In this document: piece after piece, positions 46,599 to 58,212 of the stretch
Layout of the letters: each line of letters begins with the position of its first letter
How positions within the stretch are numbered: position 1 is the stretch's first letter
From: Buxus sempervirens
Taxonomy: Eukaryota > Streptophyta > Magnoliopsida > Buxales > Buxaceae
Assembly: GCA_947561395.2 (NCBI GenBank)
Contig: OX387183.1
Span: 32,352,853-32,416,852 of the forward strand
Direction of reading: 5' to 3'
DNA length: 64,000 nucleotides
Notes under the pieces: model-generated
Told to the model about the DNA's origin: nothing
Database searches by the model: none
What the model saw: the letters and a program-made list of their open reading frames with translations, nothing else
Translations under genes and position numbers: made by a program

Positions 46599-48623
46599 TC
46601 AAGGAAAATACCTTTTTACTGCATCGGAGTTAATTGGCTCAGGAAAATCTGACCCATCCATTTCTGCTAAGATGAGTGCACCCCCTGACAGGATCTTCTT
46701 GACGACATAAGGCCCTTCCCAATTGGGCTCGAACTTACCACGAGGGTCTTCCAAAAATGGTAGAATTTTCTTTAGAACTAGGTTTCCTTCTTGGAAAGTT
46801 CTGGGCCTCACTTTCTTATTGTAGGCCCGGGCCATTCTCTTCTGGTACAACTGGCCATGACAAAGCGCTTTCAACCGCTTTTCTTCTCTCAGGTTGAGTT
46901 GATCATGTCTTGACTGTATCCATTCGGCTTCTTCCAGTTCTGCTTCCATGAGCACTCTGAGTGATGGGATCTCTACTTCCACGGGCAAGAATGCTTCCAT
47001 CCCATAGACTAGGGAGTACGGGGTTGCCCCTGTTGAAGTCCGGATCGAGGTTCTGTAGGCATGTAGAGCAAGCGGTAGCATTTCATGCCAATCCTTGTAA
47101 CTCACTATCATCTTCTGAATGATTTTCTTTATATTTTTATTTGCTGCTTCTACTGCCCCATTCATCTTTGGCCTGTACGGAGCTGACTTGTAGTGGGTGA
47201 TCTGAAACTGCTCACACATCTTCTTCACGTCCTTGTTCTTAATATTTGAAGCGTTGTCTGATACTATGGCACTTGGCAGTCCATAGCGACAAATGATATT
47301 TTGCTTCAAAAACTTAATAACATGGTTGCTTGTGATATTTGCATATGATGCTGCTTCTACCCATTTAGTGAAGTAATCAATCGCCACCAGGATGAATCTG
47401 TGCCCGTTCGATGCCTTAGGGGAGATCATGCCAATAACATCTATGCCCCACATAGAGAAGGGCCATGGTGATGTCATGTTGTGCAACTCACCTAGGGGTG
47501 CATGCTTGTTATCCGCATATATCTGACATTGGTGGCACCTCCTGACATGTACACAGCAATCATGTTCCATGGTCGACCAGTAATAGCCCAACCTCAAGAT
47601 CTTCTTTGCCAGCATGTGCCCGCTCATATGGGGTCCACAAACTCCTCCATGTACAGTCTCAATCAGCCTTTCCGATTCAGTCTTGGCTACGCATCTAAGC
47701 AGAATATCGTTATGTGACCTCTTGTACAAATGTCCACCACTTAGCAGAAATTGACCCGCCAATCTCTGTATTGTTCTCTTCTCAGTAGACGTGGCATTTT
47801 CTAGTAAACTCCGATTGTTCAAGAAATTTTTGATATCTTGAAACCATGGTGTTTCTTCTTCTGGTGCTCCCTCTAGAACAAGACAGTAAGCTGGCTCATC
47901 TCGGACCTCAATTTCCAATGGTCTGATGTCTACCCCTTCTGGTATGCTAACCATTGAAGCCAATGTTGCTAGAGCATCCGCAAACTGATTCTTGGCCCTT
48001 GGCATATAGTTGAAGGAAATTCGAGTGAAATTTGTGCTTATTTCTTCCAAATACTGGTGATAGGGGATCAATTTGTGATCCTTGGTTTTCCACTCACCAG
48101 TTGTTTGGAAGATGATAAGACTCGAATCCCCGTAGATGTCAAGTTCCTCCACTTCATAATCCATGGCGGCTTGCAACCCAATTATGCATGCTTCATATTC
48201 TGCGATATTATTGGTGCACTGGAATCTCAGCTTCACTGCGATCGGGATGTGTGAACCATCTGGTTTGACCAAGACTGCCCCTATTCCGTTCCCATTCATG
48301 TTGGCGGCCCCATCGAAGAACATATGCCAAGAACTCTCCCTTTCCTCCTCTTCAGTGTACAGAATTGCCTCATCTGGAAAGTTGGTCTTTAGGGGTTGGT
48401 ATTCTGGCAAAGGATGTGCAGACAGGTGATCAGCTATGGCTTGACCCTTGATCGCCTTCTGGGTGATGTACGTGAGATCAAATTCGGACAGTAGTAGTTG
48501 CCACTTTACCGTCCTGCCAGTCAGTGCCGGTTTCTCAAATAGATACTTCAGCGGGTCCATTCGAGATATCAATAGTGTGGAGTGACTAAGGAAGTAATGC
48601 CTTGGCCTCTGAGTTGCCCACAC
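46599..48623 (-). CDS. Element 2 pol, C-terminal part: RNase H tail, archaeal-type RNase H and integrase
   Basis: 674 codons without a stop. Order: end of the RT-linked RNase H (SRMDPLKYLFEKPALTGR, residues 20-40), a second RNase H (FFDGAANMNGNGIGAVL near 103, NIAEYEACI near 141, YGDSSLI near 164, FADALATLAS near 215), then the integrase zinc finger (CHQCQIYA near 370), core (WGIDVIG, SDNASN, NGAVEAANKNIKK) and a C-terminal segment like the GPY/F module (NWEGPYVVKKIL). These enzymes would cut the RNA strand and insert the cDNA in the nucleus. The start shown is simply where the frame opens after a frameshift at about 48630; in a working element it belongs to one polyprotein with RT. The second RNase H is the diagnostic Tat feature. 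Confidence 0.88.
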   Translation of the reverse strand: MWATQRPRHYFLSHSTLLISRMDPLKYLFEKPALTGRTVKWQLLLSEFDLTYITQKAIKGQAIADHLSAHPLPEYQPLKTNFPDEAILYTEEEERESSWHMFFDGAANMNGNGIGAVLVKPDGSHIPIAVKLRFQCTNNIAEYEACIIGLQAAMDYEVEELDIYGDSSLIIFQTTGEWKTKDHKLIPYHQYLEEISTNFTRISFNYMPRAKNQFADALATLASMVSIPEGVDIRPLEIEVRDEPAYCLVLEGAPEEETPWFQDIKNFLNNRSLLENATSTEKRTIQRLAGQFLLSGGHLYKRSHNDILLRCVAKTESERLIETVHGGVCGPHMSGHMLAKKILRLGYYWSTMEHDCCVHVRRCHQCQIYADNKHAPLGELHNMTSPWPFSMWGIDVIGMISPKASNGHRFILVAIDYFTKWVEAASYANITSNHVIKFLKQNIICRYGLPSAIVSDNASNIKNKDVKKMCEQFQITHYKSAPYRPKMNGAVEAANKNIKKIIQKMIVSYKDWHEMLPLALHAYRTSIRTSTGATPYSLVYGMEAFLPVEVEIPSLRVLMEAELEEAEWIQSRHDQLNLREEKRLKALCHGQLYQKRMARAYNKKVRPRTFQEGNLVLKKILPFLEDPRGKFEPNWEGPYVVKKILSGGALILAEMDGSDFPEPINSDAVKRYFP

Positions 48624-50267
48624 TAGAGCACAACAAGTCTTTCCAATGGTGAGTACTTGGCTTCATATTCTGTGAATTTCTTACTCAGATAGTAAATTGC
48701 CCTTTCTTTTCTACCAGTCTCATCATGCTACCCCAAGACGCATCCCATCGATGTTTCCAACACTGACAAGTACAGGATCAGTGGTCTTCCTGGAGTTGGT
48801 GGCACTAGCACAGGTGGGTTCAGTAAATATTCCTTGATCGTATCGAAGGCCTGCTGGCAATCCTCATTCCAGACCGTCGGGTTATCTTTCCTCAGAAGCT
48901 TGAAAATTAGTTCACAGATAGCAGTGAGCTGTGCTATGAACCGGCTTATGTATTGAATCCTCCCGAGAAAACCACGAACCTCCTTCTCGGTTCTGGGTGC
49001 TGGCATTTCAATTATGGCCTTAGCTTTAGCTGGGTCAATTTCAATTCCTCTTCGGCTCACTATAAACCCCAGCAACTTCCCTGATGTAGCCCTAAAGACG
49101 CATTTTGCCGGGTTAAGCCGTAGACTGTATTTTCTGAGCCGATCAAACACTTTCTTCAGATTGATCAAGTGGTCCTCCTCTTTGCATGATTTGGCAATCA
49201 TATCGTCCACATAGACCTCCATCTCCTTGTGGATCATGTCATGGAATAGTGCTGTCATGGCCCGCTGATATGTTGCCTCGGCATTTTTGAGCCCAAACGG
49301 CATGACTTTGTAGTGGAATGTGGCCCAAGGTGTGATAAATGCTGTTTTCTCTTAATCTTCCTTAGCCATCTTGATCTGATTATATCCAGAGAACCCATCC
49401 ATGAACGAGAACAGGCTATGGACCGCAGTATTATCGACCAGAATGTCGATGTGTGGAAGCGGAAAATCGTCCTTTGGGCTTGCCTTGTTCAGGTCTCTGT
49501 AGTCCACGCACATTTGGACTTTCCCATCCTTCTTTGGTACCGGCACTATGTTTGCGAGCCACTCAGGGTACGTAGAGACTGCCAAAAATCCGGCTTGAAA
49601 TTGCTTGACCACTTCGTCCTTGACCTTTAAGGTCCATTCTGGCTTCAATCTTCTCAGCTTCTGCTTAATCGGCTTAACCCCTGGCAAAATTGGCAACTTA
49701 TGCACCACCATGTCCGTGTCCAACCCCGGCATGTCCCGATACGACCAAACGAACACATCCTTGTAATCTGCCAGAAATCATGTCATTTCATTTTGCTACA
49801 CATCAGACAAGCATGCCCCGATTTTCACAATTTTTGGGTCCTCTTCGGTCCCAAGATTTATGGATATGGTCTCCTCAATATTAGGTTGGACCCCCTTTTC
49901 ATGACGTTCCAATTGGTATTCAATTTCTTTTGGAATGTCTTCTTCTTAAACTTTGGTCTCTTCTTCGATCCCCATGAGGTCAAAGTCGAGCTCAAGGTCG
50001 AAGTCATATTCAACCTGGTCCAATTCGGTTTGATTATATGGTTCATAAGTGGTTTGGACCCTTTTGAAAAAATTAAATTTCCTAGAAAAAATAGAAAAAT
50101 CTTTTTGGGTTTTTTGTGGGCCCTCTAAACATAATTCCCTTGAAGACGAAGGCCCATTAAAACCTTCAGGGAAATGGCAATCCACTATTGGAGTTTTTTT
50201 TTGGAAGCCGCGTTAGTTTCCCGAACAAACGCTACTTCAAATGTAAGGGGAGTTTCCTCCCAATTAT
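48624..50267 (-). pseudogene. Element 2 pol, reverse transcriptase and RT-linked RNase H, broken
   Basis: Linker, degenerate with several stops (50267-49770), then RT from about 49756: VPVPKKDGKVQMCVDYRDLN, DDFPLPHIDILVD, FSFMDGFSGYNQI, then MPFGLKNAEATYQ and YVDDM (49213-49199), the polymerase active site. The frame is closed by TAA at 49354-49352 and TAG at 48730-48728, the latter at the conserved GCVLG(Q)HDETGRKERAI site where Gln is expected. A frameshift near 48640 joins the next open frame. The catalytic YVDD is intact, so decay is by nonsense and frameshift rather than active-site loss. Confidence 0.85.
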
Positions 50268-51106
50268 TTAAAAAAAGTTTTTCAGGAGCGGGGGAAATTG
50301 TGCAAACCCAGAATCCGATGCCATCATCACCGGGTGGGTACTGCCCTTTTCTGCTATAGGGCCCAGTCCAAATACAACCTCATCCGGAATCTTCATTGCT
50401 GTCCAGTCAATGAACGGCAGGTCCATGTCTGCTCCTGTCTTTTCACCTTCAGTCATGGTGAAGAAAGCCCCAACCTCTTCAGAGTAGTCTGTCTGCTGCT
50501 CTGGCTGTGGCCCAGGCCCATTTGCTGCTTCCAGTATTGAAGATGGGTTGTATGGTTGCAAGGCCGAAACAAAAGGCTTTTGAAATGGGTTGATTTTGCT
50601 GTAGGGAGGCTTGGACTGGTCCATAGGAGGAGATATTTGGATTGTATAGGAGGGTTTAGGGAAATTTTCCCTTAAGTGAGGGAGTTTTCCTTTACTTCTT
50701 TTCTCTCCTTCTTCATGCTTCATCCTTCTCCAACCTCTGGCCTTGAAGCCCAACCCTACTTTAGGGATCAGTTTCTTGGCCGTGATTGGCTCCACCATTC
50801 CCTGCAAATTGATTCCCAGGCCTTTTCCCGGGTGAAAGTGGTATTTTTCCATCACTTTCTTCACCATTTTCTCAGCAGTAGTCCCCTTATTTTCTTTTTT
50901 CTCACACCCCCCAGGTATGAAATTAACCGTTTCGAATTGAAACGAGTGTAATGCAATCTTGTCAACAGTCAAGTCTACATTTATTAAGGGTACATCATGT
51001 GACACGATGGGAGGCACCAAGTTCTCAGCTAGGACTGTTATCACCCTTAGCCCTCTTATGTATTTCACCCTTTGGTAGAGCGTGGATGGTATTGCCCTAG
51101 CCGAGT
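50268..51106 (-). pseudogene. Element 2 pol, protease-RT linker with G-patch-like motif
   Basis: Open frame of 266 codons from 51068. It follows the protease C-terminus (the frame resumes after LTR-G) and contains YHFHPGKGLGINLQGMVEPI and KVGLGFKARG, a G-patch-like glycine pattern known in Tat/Ogre-type polyproteins. It is followed by a Pro/Ser-rich stretch and an acidic region, and the frame ends at 50268 by a stop just after FAQFPPLLKNFF. G-patch motifs bind nucleic acid or helicase partners; the role here is inferred from family knowledge. Confidence 0.65.
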
Positions 51107-51111
51107 GTATC

Positions 51112-54100
51112 TGTAATGCCCTGAATCCGGGTCATTTTTTTTTCTCATTTTGACTCGGATCAAGGCATTATTAACTTGTGGTACATTACAATCAGTTCAA
51201 ATATAAGGAAATAAAGAACTAAGATTTATCAGAGTACTAGGAAGCTTAAATCATTTATTAGAAGCTGAGTCATCCGATTACATTAACTACTCAAATGAAA
51301 GGCAACTACAAATTTAACTAACTCTTAATATCCTACAAAATCATCTATTACGATTCCAATAAAATAAATACAGCTATATAAAATCACCCTACTCTTTTCA
51401 TATGGAATTTCTAGACTTCAACCCACTATCTGTCTAACTCGTGGCGTCCTCTCCAAGATAACCTGAAAAGTAGAATATGAAGTAGGGGTGAGATACAACT
51501 ATCTCAGTAGGTAACACTATGCATGTAGAAAACAATTTATATAGTTAGGGAAATTAACAGTGGTTTCATGATCGGTAAAATAATCAAGTAATCAAAGTCA
51601 GTGAGATAAACGAATAATCACGATAAAACAAACATTTAATCAGTGCCCGAATTTAAAAGAAGTTAATCATATGTGTTTCATTTCAATTTAAAGGACAATG
51701 TATTATATTTCACATTCCCATGGTTTCTGGTTTATTTTCTGTAGTGTCTTCTTAAGAGCAGTTCCACATTTATTCATGATTCCATAATATTCCATTTTAA
51801 CAGTTCACATAAATCATAACAGTTCTGTTCAATTATGACATTTCAATATTTCCTTTTTAATAACAATCCATCAACCTGAGAATCAATCATCATATCAGTA
51901 ATAAAAGCCAACCTTCAAGTAGTAGCCTATCTCTACCACAGGATGTAAACACCTAGTATCCACACAAACTCCGCAGGAGAATGCACATCTCTAAGACTAC
52001 AGGTACCCCCTGCAGGAGACAGCATAACTCTACCGCAGGATGTGAACACCTAGCATCTACCTCTACCGTAGGAGATAGCTTCCTCACCTTCCAGTGGTAA
52101 CTCACACACCCATCCTCCATGTGGGATGCAATCGCGCATAATCACATCTCCCCCACATGAGGTATCTCCCCTGTAGGATGCAATCCATCGGAAATACATC
52201 TGCCCCACAGGAGGTAATGAATCTCTCCCGCAGGAGGTAATGTCTCCGCCACCAAGCGGGTTATCTCTGCCACCAAGCAGGTTGGGTCTCCGCTACCAAG
52301 CGGGTTATCTCTGCCACCAAGCAGGTTAGGTCTCCGTCACCAAACGGGTATCTCTGCCACCAAGCAGGTTAGGGTCTCCGCCACCAAGCGGGTTATAATC
52401 TCTGCCACCAAGCAGGTAATAATCTCTGCCACCAAGCAGGTAATATACAATACATCTCTGCCACCAAACAGGTTATTTATAAAACTGGCCACCAAGCCAT
52501 TGTTCAATCATTCACATTCCAATATTGTTTATAATCATAGTTCTTCCATGTTCAATCGGTAATCCAAAGTCTTGTTCCATAACCAGTTCATTAGTGTGTA
52601 CTCATATTGATTATGGGATTATCTTAATAATAGAAGACTCAAGTGGTTAAATATCTAAGATGAACCTTTTAGTATAATTGGCCTTCAAAGACACCTTAAG
52701 AATAATCTTAGAGAAGTGTTACAAGTGGTGGAAATCCAAATAACTTTTTTTTTATAATGATTTGGGACTAAGAATGTCGTAAAGTTCTCAAAATACATTT
52801 TGGATGAGTGGAATAGTCTTAGGATTCCCAATAAGGTCACCATACCAAAAATCAATCGATTCCGAAACAAAAAGTTTCGGACCCCAAAAGTATTTTAAGT
52901 CTAGTTAAAAACGTTGACTTTTTGGTATATAATTTCTCTAGACAAATCTACAAGGAGTTTCGGGCTCAAATTTTGGTTGTAGTCTATTGAAGGGTAAACA
53001 CATCTCCTAGAATTTTATGGGCTCCTGAATCACTCATCTGGGTATTAAACCCAAACCGGGCTTTTTGATAAAAAAAACCGGGATTTAGGCATGAACTGGA
53101 AAGTTGACTTTTTATTGGTTGGGAATTAGACCTCGGAAGTATTTTTATTGGTTCCAAATGGGGGGTAAAACCTTATTTACATGTAAAGACTTAAGTAAAT
53201 GGAGCAATAAATACACAGGACATTTACTTAAATGTCTTTCATGTAATAAGGGTGCTATGCGAGAGGCTTGGGTTGTCTGGGAAAGGGTTGGAGAAGAAAA
53301 GGGAATGAAAAACTGTCAAAATTGCATTTTTTGCTAGAGCGCCTAGGATCGCTCAGGATCGCCTAGGCCGTCCCTGGTCAGCGGTAGTTCAAATTCGAGC
53401 GCCTGCGGTCCATCTTCAAGCGATATTCGGCGGTCTTAAATTTTACACTAGCGCCGAGGATCGCCAAGCGCAGGCGAGCTCGGCACTCTAACCAAAATGA
53501 CGAACCGAGTTTCTACACATCAAATTTTTGTGTTCTAATCGCTTCTAAAATTCATATAAATTAATATCAACCAATATACACATATTTACAACATAGAAGA
53601 TCATGCAATCGAATCGAATAATCTCATAAACACAAAATAATCGTTAAAACGGAGTGCCACCTACCTCCGTCCGCTCAAATCCTTTCTTCTTCCAACCAGA
53701 GACTTCCTCTCCTCTTCGCAGGCAAGAGACGTTCCAGGAACGATGAGAAACCAGAGATATGCCCTCTTCCTCCTTCTTCTCGGTCTCCCTTTCTCTCTCT
53801 CGTTCTTCTTCTCTTCCGCCGAAACCTCCAAACTTCAACGCCCAAGACGCCCTACGAATGCAACTAAAATATTAAACCCTATTTTATTCTTCCCTGATCC
53901 CACGCATCTCCCTAGGGTCAAGTTCCATACTTACCCATCCATTAGACTTAATAAGGACTGTTAATCCACTCTTTCCTTGATATCTCACGATCCAACGGTC
54001 AAATCTGCGTCAAACTCCGGATCTCCTCTATCAGTGTGATCATCTATAATTATAATTAATATCCTTCAACAAAATTCTCCTCTCCTCGACTTCAGGTTTC

Positions 54101-54412
54101 AAATCAAGTATAACTACCAATACGCCATTATTCCAATTACTAAATTTTAAATATCATGGTTAATAGACAATCTAAACCCCAATTTAAATCTATTATTATT
54201 TCTCAAGTCTAATAACAAATTTTAATTAATGTATTTAATTATTTACCGATAATTAATGTGAATTGACCGAAATACCCTTCTCTTAATATTTTCACATCTA
54301 CCCATTCAATTTCTTCCGAAATTTCCAAGTTTATTCTCTAATTTATTTTGACATTCAAGATATTCATAAGTAATTATTATTTACTTATTTACTGAAAATT
54401 CGGGGTTTTACA
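51112..54412 (-). mobile_element. LTR-G, solo LTR inserted in the Element 2 protease
   Basis: On the minus strand it starts TGTAAAACCCCGAATTTTC and ends CGGATTCAGGGCATTACA, the same superfamily as LTR-D/E/F. Perfect 5-bp target duplication GTATC at 51107-51111 and 54413-54417. It is 3.3 kb, so longer than LTR-D or LTR-F. It contains a tandem array (about 52240-52490) and a CG-rich cluster at 53335-53490. At 53080-53245 it has a 200-bp block shared with LTR-C. The insertion separates the protease Asp motif region from the rest of pol. Confidence 0.93.
51940..52495 (-). repeat. Short tandem repeats in LTR-G
   Basis: About a dozen copies of a 22-27 bp unit containing CCACCAAGC(G/A)GGTTA between 52245 and 52490, preceded by looser CCGCAGGAG-type repeats. 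The unit lengths are not exact. Confidence 0.75.
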
Positions 54413-54417
54413 GTATC

Positions 54418-54767
54418 CACGGCCTTCCTAGGAGCAGATTAAAGGCTGCGGGTATATCCATCACCTCAAATGTGATGTTGAAAATATTCGGCCCAATTGT
54501 GACCGGCAGTTCAATCTCCCCTAAGGAGTGGGTCTTGGAGCTATCAAAAGCCCTCACTATTCTCCCATTCTGTTTAATCTTTGACTGGTCCAGACCCAGC
54601 TTGACAAAAGTGATTAACGGGCAGACGTTTAACGCTGACCCGTTGTCAATCAAGACCCGTGCCACCATGCTGCCCTTACAAAGCACTGTGATGTGCAAAG
54701 GGTCAACATGATAACACCCACCTGGGCTTATCTCTCCTTCAGAGAAACTTATCACATTATGTGACAA
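54418..54767 (-). pseudogene. Element 2 aspartic protease, cut by LTR-G
   Basis: Reads VLIDNGSALNVCPL (about 54645-54600), the retroviral-type protease active site with DNGS in place of the more common DTGS/DSGS, then IGPNIFNITFEVMD and a LLGRPW motif typical of the C-terminal end. The frame stops at the LTR-G junction. Upstream, TAA at about 54768 and a shift from the gag frame mark further damage. Protease would cut the Gag-Pol polyprotein. Confidence 0.8.
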
Positions 54768-55057
54768 GATTTAACCAACCATTTTGCCAAGTTGGTCCAG
54801 ATCGATTGTCTGGGATACGTGTGCACTCTGTAGGACCCTTAACAATGCATCCCTATGCTTTTCAGAATTCAGCAAAAGGCCCAGTATTGAAATCTGGGCC
54901 GGGACTTTGTTTAACTGATTCACAAGATTGAATTCACTTTTCTTGATTATTTTTATGAGGTCGGCTGCCTCATTTTCTGCACCCTGGGGGTGTCTTCTCC
55001 TATTTTTGTCTTTCCTTTTTGTTTTCTTTTTTCTTCATTTTCTTTTTTTCTCTTTTT

Positions 55058-57199
55058 CTACTTCTGTCTCCTTCTCTTTCTCTTCACCCCTGCACATCTC
55101 CCTGACCTCGTCATGAGGTTTACCTCCTCCTGGTTCTGGTTCCTAACCATTGGAACCTTAGCCGTGATTCCCTCGCTGTAATTCCATGGTACAGCGGCCT
55201 CAGAATAGGCTAATTTAGGGATATTAACCATTAATGGCTGGAGTTTGGACCGAGATGTATGGGCCGGTTTGGGGATAGTGTGGGCTGGCTGAACATTTAC
55301 AACCAAGGGCTGGAGCTTGGATTTTACGGGGACAGAAGAAGTGATGGAAGCAGTGGTGGGGTCAATGTTGATGATCAGTGGAGCCTTTGATGGCTTGGAT
55401 GGTGAATAAGTAGGTAGACTGCAATTAAAGACCAATGGAGGCCTTGCAGTGTTTATTTGGGCCATCAGAGAGGAGACTCGGTTTAAAGAGGAGCTAATGT
55501 CCTCAGCAGCAGGATTGTTTTTCTGGGAGACCATGTTGATCTCCTCTTCTTCCTTCTCTTGGAAAAATCGGACCTGGACCGTGGTCCCTACAGGAGCTAT
55601 GAGCTGGGATGGGTCAAAGGCCCTTCTTGTGGTGGATATGGCAGTGATAGAGTTGGATGGGCCTGCCCCATTATGGTATGGTAGAGGGTTCTGCCCAATA
55701 TCATTTCCCGACAGGGCGGGTGCAGCAGTATTGAAAACCAAGGCCTTCTGGTCCAATAGGTCTTGGACCGCATGCTTCAGCATCCAGCAAGTTTCAGTAG
55801 AGTGCCCCGGTGCACCCATGTGATAGTCGCATGTGATGGCTGGATCAAAATTCCTCCCCTTTGGGGCATTCGGGTTGGGCTCTTTCAGAGTCAAATATTC
55901 CCCTTTCAGCAGGGTTGACAGCAGTTGGGAAAGAGATACAGGAAGGGGAGTAAAGACTCGGTTCCTTCTTGCTGCCATCCAGGCCTCCCTCTCCTCCTTA
56001 GTAAAGGTCCTCCTCTGATTTGCGGGCACGGAAGGAGAGAAATTGACATTGTGCGGGGTCTGATACAACTGCTGGGCTGGCTGGGCCTGCTGGGTTTGCT
56101 GGGCTTGTTGAGGTACGGATATGTTGACATTGAGTGGCTTCTTGGCAGGAGGAGCTTGTACCAGGTTCACTTCCCCCTCTTTTCTAGCTCCGTTCTTTTT
56201 GAATCCAGCCCCCTTCTTCTGTGCCAAGGAAGCGGAGGAATCAGACTGCCCAGTCAGAGTAGAGTAGTCAATAAGTCTTCCTGACCTAATCCCTTCCTTG
56301 ATCCGGTCTGCCACCTAGACCAGGGCTGCAAAATTGGTGGTGATCTGCCCCACCAAGTGATTGTAGAAAGGCTGCCCCAGTGTGCCCATAAACGTTGATA
56401 TCATTTCTGGTTCCAGCATGGGCGGCCTAACCTGAGAGGCGGCCTCTCTCCACCTCTTGGCATACTGCCGTACAGGCTCATCTTTCCCTTTACTCATTCT
56501 CATCATGTCGTACCGGTCTGGCACGAACTCCGAGTTAAACTTGTACTGGTCCAGAAACGCATTAGCCAGGTCCTTCCATCTCCTGATCTTGCCATGGTCC
56601 ACCGTGGCAAACCACCTCAGGGCCGACCCTGTCAGACTCCTCTGAAAGAGTTGGATTAGTATGCCGTCATCCCGGCCAAATTGGCATAGGGCCCCGCAGT
56701 ATAGTTTCAAGTGGCTCATAGGGCAGCCTGTGCCGTCAAATTTTTCAAAGTCCGGGCACTTGAATTTGGCCGGTAGACATACATCAGGATACATGTAGAG
56801 CTCATCAAAAGTGGTACCTCCATAGCTGTTTCCCCCTTTTACCTCTTTCTGTTCCTCCTGGATTCTCTCTATCTTGAGTAACATTTTCCTTTGAATTTCT
56901 TCCCTGGCTTTTTCCTTCTCCAGTTCTTTCTCGGATTCTGCTGTATTTTCCCTGATCAGAATGGGTTTAGGGACCGGTTCAGAAATGGGCTCAGGCATGG
57001 GTTGAGCCGGAGGCGGAATGTAGGCCTGAGGTGGTGGTACCTGATGGGAAGTCGATGCTTGATTTTGGGCTTGGACCTGTTGGGCCTGAACCGCCAGTAA
57101 ATCCCCAAGCATCTTGGCCAGACCAGCCACTTGCTCCTGCAGCTGAGCAAAGTCTTGCGCGGGGACAGTAGCTTGTGCTTGGTTCTCTTCAGTGTTCAT
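55058..57199 (-). pseudogene. Element 2 gag, one in-frame TAG and a late frameshift
   Basis: Likely start ATG at 57199 (MNTEENQAQATVPAQDF) just after a splice-acceptor-like TTCTTAGCCAG at 57251; the open frame extends upstream to 57268 but that part is probably intron. N-terminal Gln/Pro-rich region, then the capsid Retrotrans_gag pattern (CPDFEKFDGTGCPMSHL, LTGSALRWFATVD, FLDQYKFNSEF, RYDMMRMSKGKDEPVRQYAKR). TAG at 56317-56315 breaks the frame in the conserved FAALV...ADRIKEGIRSG stretch, and the same frame continues to 55058. A zinc-knuckle-like CDYHMGAPGHSTETCW (about 55840) follows. Gag would form the virus-like particle. The frame shifts between 55058 and 54768. Confidence 0.85.
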
Positions 57200-57387
57200 G
57201 GCTCTGGCTTTGGATCTGGTCACGGGAGCAATGATTGCAAATAAGTGTACCTGGCTAAGAAAAAGCAAAGAAACTTGTCAGCTTCCATTTAATTTGAGAC
57301 ACACCCCTATAAATGTAGACAAGTGGGTTAGGTGAACACAAGTCCGATTTTTTTATTTTTATTTTTATTTTTATTTTTATTTTTTTG

Positions 57388-58212
57388 CTTGGAATATTTT
57401 GGGGCTTCCAAGTGTCCCCCAAATTTTTGGTTTTGATTGGTTCTCGTGATCAAACAAAGGTTTTTGGAATATTCTGAGGCTTTCAAATGTCCTAAAAAAT
57501 TTTGACTTTGAGTGGTTCTCGTGACCAAACAATGGTTTTTGGAATATTCTGAGGCTTCCAAATGTCCTAAAATTTTTTGACTTTGAGTGGTTCTCGTGAC
57601 CAAACAAAGGTTTTTGGAATATTCTGAGGCTTCCAAATGTCCTAAAAATTTTGACTTTGAGTGGTTCTTGTGACCAAACAAAGGTTTTTGGAATATTCTG
57701 AGGCTTCCAAATGTCCTAAAAATTTTTGACTTTGAGTGGTTCTCGTGACCAAACAAATGTTTTTGGAATATTCTGAGGCTTCCAAATGTCCTAAAAATTT
57801 TTGACTTTGAGTGGTTCTCGTGACCAAACAAAGGTTTTTGGAATATTCTGAGGCTTCCAAATGTCCTAAAAATTGTTGACTTTGAGTGGTTCTCATGACC
57901 AAACAAATGTTTTTGGAATATTCTGAGGCTTCCAAATGTCCTAAAAATTTTTGACTTTGAGTGGTTCTCGTGACCAAACAAAGGTTTTTGGAATATTCTG
58001 AGGGTTGCAAATGTCCTAAAATTTTTTGACTTTGAGTGGTTCTCGCGACCAACAAAGGTTTTTGGAATATTCTGAGGCTTCCAAATGTCCTAAAAATTTT
58101 TGACTTTGAGTGGTTCTCGTGACCAAACAAAGGTTTTTGGAATATTCTGAGGCTTCCAAATGTCCTAAAAATTTTTGACTTTGAGTGGTTCTCGTGACCA
58201 AACAAAGGTTTC
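57388..58212 (-). repeat. 75-bp minisatellite in the Element 2 leader
   Basis: About 11 tandem copies of a 75-bp unit (GGAATATTCTGAGGCTTCC, TTTGACTTTGAGTGGTTCTC). Most copies are over 95% alike; the copy nearest 57400 is diverged. Because 75 is a multiple of 3, two frames stay open for more than 200 codons, giving 25-residue repeats. This is not evidence of a protein. Confidence 0.92.
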
